Part shown: positions 60,201 to 64,000 of the stretch, in pieces
How the letters are laid out: every line of letters begins with the position of its first letter
How positions within the stretch are numbered: position 1 is the first letter of the stretch
NCBI GenBank assembly: GCA_043228905.1
Contig: JBHGNT010000006.1
Span: 5,828,001-5,892,000 of the forward strand
Length of the DNA stretch: 64,000 nucleotides
Source: Azolla caroliniana
Lineage: Eukaryota > Polypodiophyta
Direction of reading: 5' to 3'
The notes under the pieces: generated by a model
Database searches by the model: none
Seen by the model: only the letters and a program-made list of their open reading frames with translations
Told to the model about the DNA's origin: nothing
Program-made: the position numbers and the translations under genes

Positions 60201-60306
60201 ACGAAAAAGGAAAAAGGAAAAAGGAAAAAGAGAAAGAGAAAGTCCTTTTTCTCGTTGTTCATATAGAAAGACTGACCTTGCAGAGAGAATCTTTCTCGTA
60301 GCTCAT
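45214..60306 (-). CDS. NDX: Nodulin homeobox (NDX) gene, 15 exons, homeodomain not seen
   Basis: Exons: 60306-60277, 58571-58443, 58350-58195, 57050-56967, 56882-56754, 53798-53574, 53192-53061, 52929-52834, 51861-51703, 51610-51271, 51136-51011, 50929-50860, 45976-45916, 45831-45607 and 45528-45214: frame continuous, 758 residues. Exons 1-12 are the helical NDX N-terminal domain: VIDIFGAVEELHDLSAKEI, RLLHSLSDLSLRHPKLDQ, TSLVACSLHLLPAF, CEASVQVLQSLSQPIAFRDR, MYLADIFSDDSNFHTLVM and RSSLFVKIMANLHCFDPEVC. NDX is a nuclear plant protein; in Arabidopsis it stabilises an R-loop at the FLC antisense promoter. Exons 13-15 give a hydrophilic C-terminus (RSTILSRWRSSERWQ, KRKWDRLGLDDQ) without a homeodomain. 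An alternative frame at the end reads YQSNPFNLYAQQQPS, so the last exon may carry a one-base shift. The first ATG is chosen from frame and conservation. Confidence 0.8.
46128..46464. repeat. About 44-bp minisatellite in NDX intron 12
   Basis: Repeats of GAGCATACAATAAGGCTGTA followed by ATGATGAGCACATA(AT/CA)... occur about seven times with length variation between units. Confidence 0.88.
49073..49510. mobile_element. hAT-like MITE with 8-bp target duplication
   Basis: The left end TAGCAATGGGGCACAGTTTC and the minus-strand right end TAGCAATGGGCACGGTTCCG are inverted repeats. Flanks are AGCAATGG (49065-49072) and AGCAGTGG (49511-49518), an 8-bp duplication with one mismatch as expected for hAT. 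The interior is non-coding and full of GGTTTGGTTT/AACCGAACCG. Confidence 0.7.
50187..50198 (-). other. Initiator-Met primer-binding site of LTR element
   Basis: Reads TGGTATCAGAGC on the minus strand, directly next to the LTR end ...CTCACA. Confidence 0.75.
54240..55440 (-). mobile_element. LTR-family fragments in NDX intron 5
   Basis: Two partial LTR-like blocks (about 54240-54500 and 54860-55110) share AGGCCAAAATGGCCTATAAGAC (or a near match), AACAACAAATCAAAATAAAATAAAT and AGATTCTCAAGTTAG with 47550-47800 and 50340-50530. The segment after 55109 (TATCTCCCTCTTATTTCATA, CTCAATCTCTAATTGATGTG) matches internal sequence at 48150-48480 of the intron 12 element. So this is the same family, rearranged. 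Confidence 0.55.
58757..59010 (+). mobile_element. LTR-family fragment in NDX intron 1 (opposite orientation)
   Basis: CTGGATCGACCTATGCTAGA, TCTCACATGTGCCAAAAACC and TTGGTCTTATAGGCCATTTT are the reverse complement of the fragments in introns 5 and 12. Probably a solo or truncated LTR. Confidence 0.55.
60196..60240. repeat. (GAAAAAG)n microsatellite in NDX intron 1
   Basis: Irregular GAAAAAG/GAGAAA purine run 36 bases inside intron 1, so pyrimidine-rich on the sense strand. Confidence 0.85.
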
Positions 60307-60483
60307 AGCTTCTGTACTGATTTACAAGCTTTCCTGGCTATGGAGAATGGGAAAGGACAACTGAACTGTTCTTTAGAGAAGGGATTCTTGGGTTTCCGTC
60401 GGTTTCCGTCGTCTACTTCGTCAGCTGCTGCTGCTGCTTTTCTGTCTTTTCTTCTGTTCTTTGTTTTTCGCTTATGAGATGGT

Positions 60484-62359
60484 GTATTTGGGTGGTAGGG
60501 TGGTTACTTCTGCTTAGTGGTGATGGTGGTGAAGGTCAAGATCAAAGGGTGTAAAAACTGTTAAAATAAAATTAAAAAAAGAGCTCTTCCAAAGAAAGGA
60601 GTCCTAAATTCTCTACTATGGACTAGTCTAGTCCAGGTCCAGGTCCTAGTCTGCTCTGCTCTGCTCTGCTCTAGTCTGCTCTGGGATTCACAATCACTCG
60701 GGTCTTGACACAAGCATGCATTCATACCAGCTTTAGCAGCGTTCAACCCCTCTTCCTCCCAGAACAACAAACCCAAGTTGATGGTGTATGCCAATTTCTA
60801 TTTGTTTAGGGCTCCTCAACGGGGGGGGGGGGGGGTAGGTCAATTGCATTGTCTAGTTTCCTGGTGCAAATTGGACTCTCACTAATGTGGATTTGTGGAA
60901 GAGAGCTACCAGGGCTTGGCTCAACTTGTGCTTTCATATTAATGAAGTGGAAATTTGATTCTAGTTTGTCATAATTACACTTTGTTGAGCTTAGGTGCAC
61001 TAGTTTGAGTCAAGGTTTCCCCTTTGGTTTTCAATTAGGACATTCTATGCGAGCAACATAAGGGTTTTGTTTGACCGAACTTTGCTCACGTTAGTATATG
61101 GAAATCAACTTGCTTTGTCTACTGCAAATGGACTCCTTGGGGTTAGTAAACACCTCTCTTAACTGTAAAACAAACAATTGACATTATGAAGTGATTTATC
61201 CTGAGGGGATTGATGCTTGCATAATAGATGTTTGTGTGTACAAGATGCCCTTCATAATCTCAAATGGATGAACACTTCTTTATTATTTTGTTTTAGTTGA
61301 AGTTGAAACAAGTTATCACGTACTACTTTGTTTATTAACTTAGTTGTTCATCGCCTTTTGTTTTTGTTGCCGCGAGTTTCGATTATGTTCTTTAGTCCAC
61401 TTTAACAAAGAAATTCCCGACCTCCATGCCTTGCAAAATAGATACCCAAGTTTAGATGAGTTAACATTATCCCAAGATCTGTTTACATTCCACCTCACTC
61501 CAGAGGAGGGCAAATGTACTTTTGAGTGATGATCTACCTCGAATGCCCTTGCGTGATTGTGCACACAACACACTTAAACGGAACACGATTATAATAGGGA
61601 GGCAAAGTGAATGTTTGTGGCTTAGTGTACCTAGATAACTACACGTCGATTACACCGCAGACACGATTATGCAAAGATACAACGAAAGGAGGTAGTTCAT
61701 TGCTTGAAATAGAACAATGATAAATTGTTATAAGCTATATATTATATGTTATGGATGTCTCTGTTATAAATGCACCCTAGGGGTGAGTTATATAGGTCAC
61801 TATCATGCTCAATGTTAAGTACTTAATCGTTGGTCTCTATAAAACTGAATTAGTCCCGTGATCATCTTGAGGTATATTTAAATTTCCTTTTATACAATAT
61901 GGTCTTTCGATAGTTTCACAGTTGTTGGACAACCGAAAACCGCTATTATTTTCAAAAGTGAATTTGTCAAAAAGAAAAAACATTTTTTAGAAGAAAAACG
62001 AGAATTGTTGTTGTGATGATCTTGATTCTCAATGTACAAAGTAAAACATCAATGCTTTCGAAACTCATAATCATAATTAGTACAAGACATGTGCTAAAGC
62101 ACAATGTCAATGAATTGTTTTATCAATTTATCGTTGATGGTGGAGAGGTTGTGCTATTCTTTTGAAGATTGTATTCGACATAAAATCTCATCATATTTTA
62201 GGTTAATAACATACACATTACCAATTTTACTCCCAACATAATGGCGTTACAACTTTGAAGTTGCCACATTTTCCATAATACAAAGAGCAAAAGCAATACC
62301 ACTACTTTTTAAAATATGTAAACTCAATTACATGTGTGTTAGTATTATTTTCTTATTCC
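60484..62359. other. Upstream flank of NDX, no gene seen
   Basis: The NDX promoter and 5' leader should lie near 60307-60560 on the minus strand; it is purine-rich with an AGCAGC run. Beyond that I recognise no gene. Confidence 0.5.
60819..60835. repeat. Poly(G) run
   Basis: About 17 G in a row upstream of NDX. A (CTCTG)n run lies at about 60652-60674. Confidence 0.9.
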
Positions 62360-62545
62360 TCCAGGTACAATAGTGGAAATGTGGGTAGTTGGTTGACCTT
62401 ATTGATAGTATGTACATGCTTTGGCAATATAGATAGGGGGAAATTATGCTCGAATGAAGTTATGAAATTGGATCCTGATACAATAGTAGGATATGCATTG
62501 TTGTCAAGCATGTATGCTGAAAGTCACATAGTGGAGGCTTCTCCT
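62360..62545 (+). pseudogene. PPR protein E-motif relic
   Basis: A single open frame reads GNVGSWLTLLIVCTCFGNID, RGKLCSNEVMKLDPDTIVGY and ALLSSMYAESHIVE. This is the E-motif pattern of PLS-class PPR proteins (LLSAC..HGN...GE.....L.LEPD....YVLLSN.YA). No PPR array precedes it within view and the C-terminal continuation is missing, so it is a fragment. Confidence 0.6.
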
Positions 62546-64000
62546 AATCATTTCTCATTTTTGTAAAATAAGTGGGTTGTATTTTGTAGCAGATATGCTT
62601 TTTAAAACTAATGGAAGGATATCTTGTTTAGAAAAAAATTAAATAGTGGATTGAACTTAAAACTTAGAGTTGTATTTATTATCATTCCAATCTTTTTCAA
62701 AGTGGGTTTGTGAAGCCATTTTAGAAGGAAAGTGTCAACTAGTTGTGTCGCAATGTCAAAGTACAATAGGACAATACTTTCTACAAAGAACTCTACATTT
62801 TATGCATTCCTTTAAAATTGAACTAATGGGCTTAATATTATGAAAGCATAGGCATTATAACCTTTAATAATCTTTAAGGTTTATCTCTACATAATCATTT
62901 TGTTTGGGATTGGATTTCCAATAGACACATTAAATGATTTCATATCATGCTCTGACATCCCATTATCTAGTTAAAACATACCTTGTTTTTCCTTCTCATA
63001 TAAATACAATTTTTGAGGGAGGGGGATTAATAGGTTGGGGAATTTATCACGTGGCAAGGATGGACTGAGGTTGAGATTATATTTTGTATGTAAGACAAAA
63101 TATTCAAGTTAAGCATCCTAATATTTAGGTAGGTAATTGATGAACACCAAATACCTATGCATGTAGTGTGCTGATGGAGGGAAGAAATAACCCTATCATG
63201 TGCCAAGACGGGATTGATCGTCATAGTGACAATGGGTTAATCTTAACTAAGCAAGTTTATTCTCAAACTCCAACTTCCACATGTCCTACAAAAGTAGTGT
63301 CCAAGGAATAGCTGACAATGATACTTTATCAAGATGAATTACAAGTACCTTAAGTAATTGGTTGGTGATGATTGTCACATTAATGGTACATTTGGATGAA
63401 GTGATAACGCTTGCCCATTTGAATTAGGAAAAATTTGGACCTCATAATAGGGCCTTGTAAGAAAGTGTACTTTTCAATTGAAGGGAATTCTGACTTTTTT
63501 AGATGACATTGTATATATTGCACTCAACATAAGCTTACAATGTGCCACTCGTTAGAAAACACCCTAAGAGACAATTCTATATCTTCGATTGGAATTCGAT
63601 TTCGATTTCTTATGAAAGTGCTATTCTATGGACTTCCCTTTAAAAGTAAATGAACCCAATTTGTTACCACAATACTCTTCCTATTGGACATGCACGACAT
63701 CCCATAATCTTTAGAACGGGGGTGTTTTGAGGTCCATGATACACTGTGTTTCAATGTATTTTCAAAGCTCTTCAAGTTTGGGATGGGCGTCCACATTATG
63801 TATAATTATGTGGTTGTTGCAGAATGCCACTGTAGCCCTCCATAATGTTACCATATTGTCAAGCACATTTAGTATGTCCTATGGATGGCACTTCATATGT
63901 TTCTTCTATACTAATACACATTTTTCATTAGACGAAAAAGTATGCATTTCAAAGATGTTGTAGATAGATACAAAAATGCAATATACCAATTTTCTTGTAT
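62546..64000. other. No gene seen
   Basis: AT-rich sequence to the end of the window with only short, featureless open frames. Confidence 0.5.

Overview
The window is nuclear DNA from a flowering plant. It is AT-rich, its genes have many GT-AG introns, and it holds three plant-specific gene families: a Lzipper-MIP1/DUF547 protein, a CCCH zinc-finger protein and nodulin homeobox (NDX). It also carries tRNA-derived SINEs, Ty1/copia and Ty3/gypsy elements, MITE-like elements and pentatricopeptide (PPR) pseudogenes. I cannot name the species.

Layout. 1-11.5 kb is a mobile-element graveyard. Two tail-to-tail, intron-bearing, decayed copies of one unusual gene lie at about 205-5110 (+) and 7852-6640 (-). 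The gene has a basic N-terminus, a ParB-like segment, and a DNA amino-methyltransferase domain with DIPYG and DLFSxTx motifs. Long inverted repeats (about 5945-6305 and 9462-9845) and a transposase-like cysteine-rich fragment surround the second copy. The first copy is split by a 2.25-kb insertion carrying a PPR pseudogene. A 1.6-kb terminal-inverted-repeat element follows at 9.87-11.48 kb. 11.5-18.3 kb is gene-poor DNA with tandem repeats. 19.3-23.6 kb holds an intact 11-exon DUF547 gene (+).

24790-32114 is a complete, very young Ty3/gypsy retrotransposon on the minus strand. Its 802-bp LTRs look identical, it has a 4-bp target duplication, and it carries gag-protease plus RT-RNaseH-integrase frames that are open. 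It is GC- and CpG-rich in an AT-rich host and has an RT motif (FLDD) more like fungal than ordinary plant elements. It sits inside an older Ty1/copia relic.

33.7-37.3 kb is a CCCH zinc-finger gene (+). 39.7-38.0 kb is a two-exon citrate-binding/alginate-lyase-like gene (-). 60.3-45.2 kb is an NDX gene (-, 15 exons). Its introns hold an LTR-element family, a hAT-like MITE with 8-bp target duplications and minisatellites. No homeodomain is visible in the NDX model. 60.5-64 kb has no intact gene, only a PPR E-motif relic.

The host genes are unrelated neighbours, not a pathway. The coherent multi-part systems are the mobile ones: the gypsy element, and the transposon-associated ParB/methyltransferase family. 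All exon boundaries were read by eye from splice consensus and frame continuity. No alignment or search was run.
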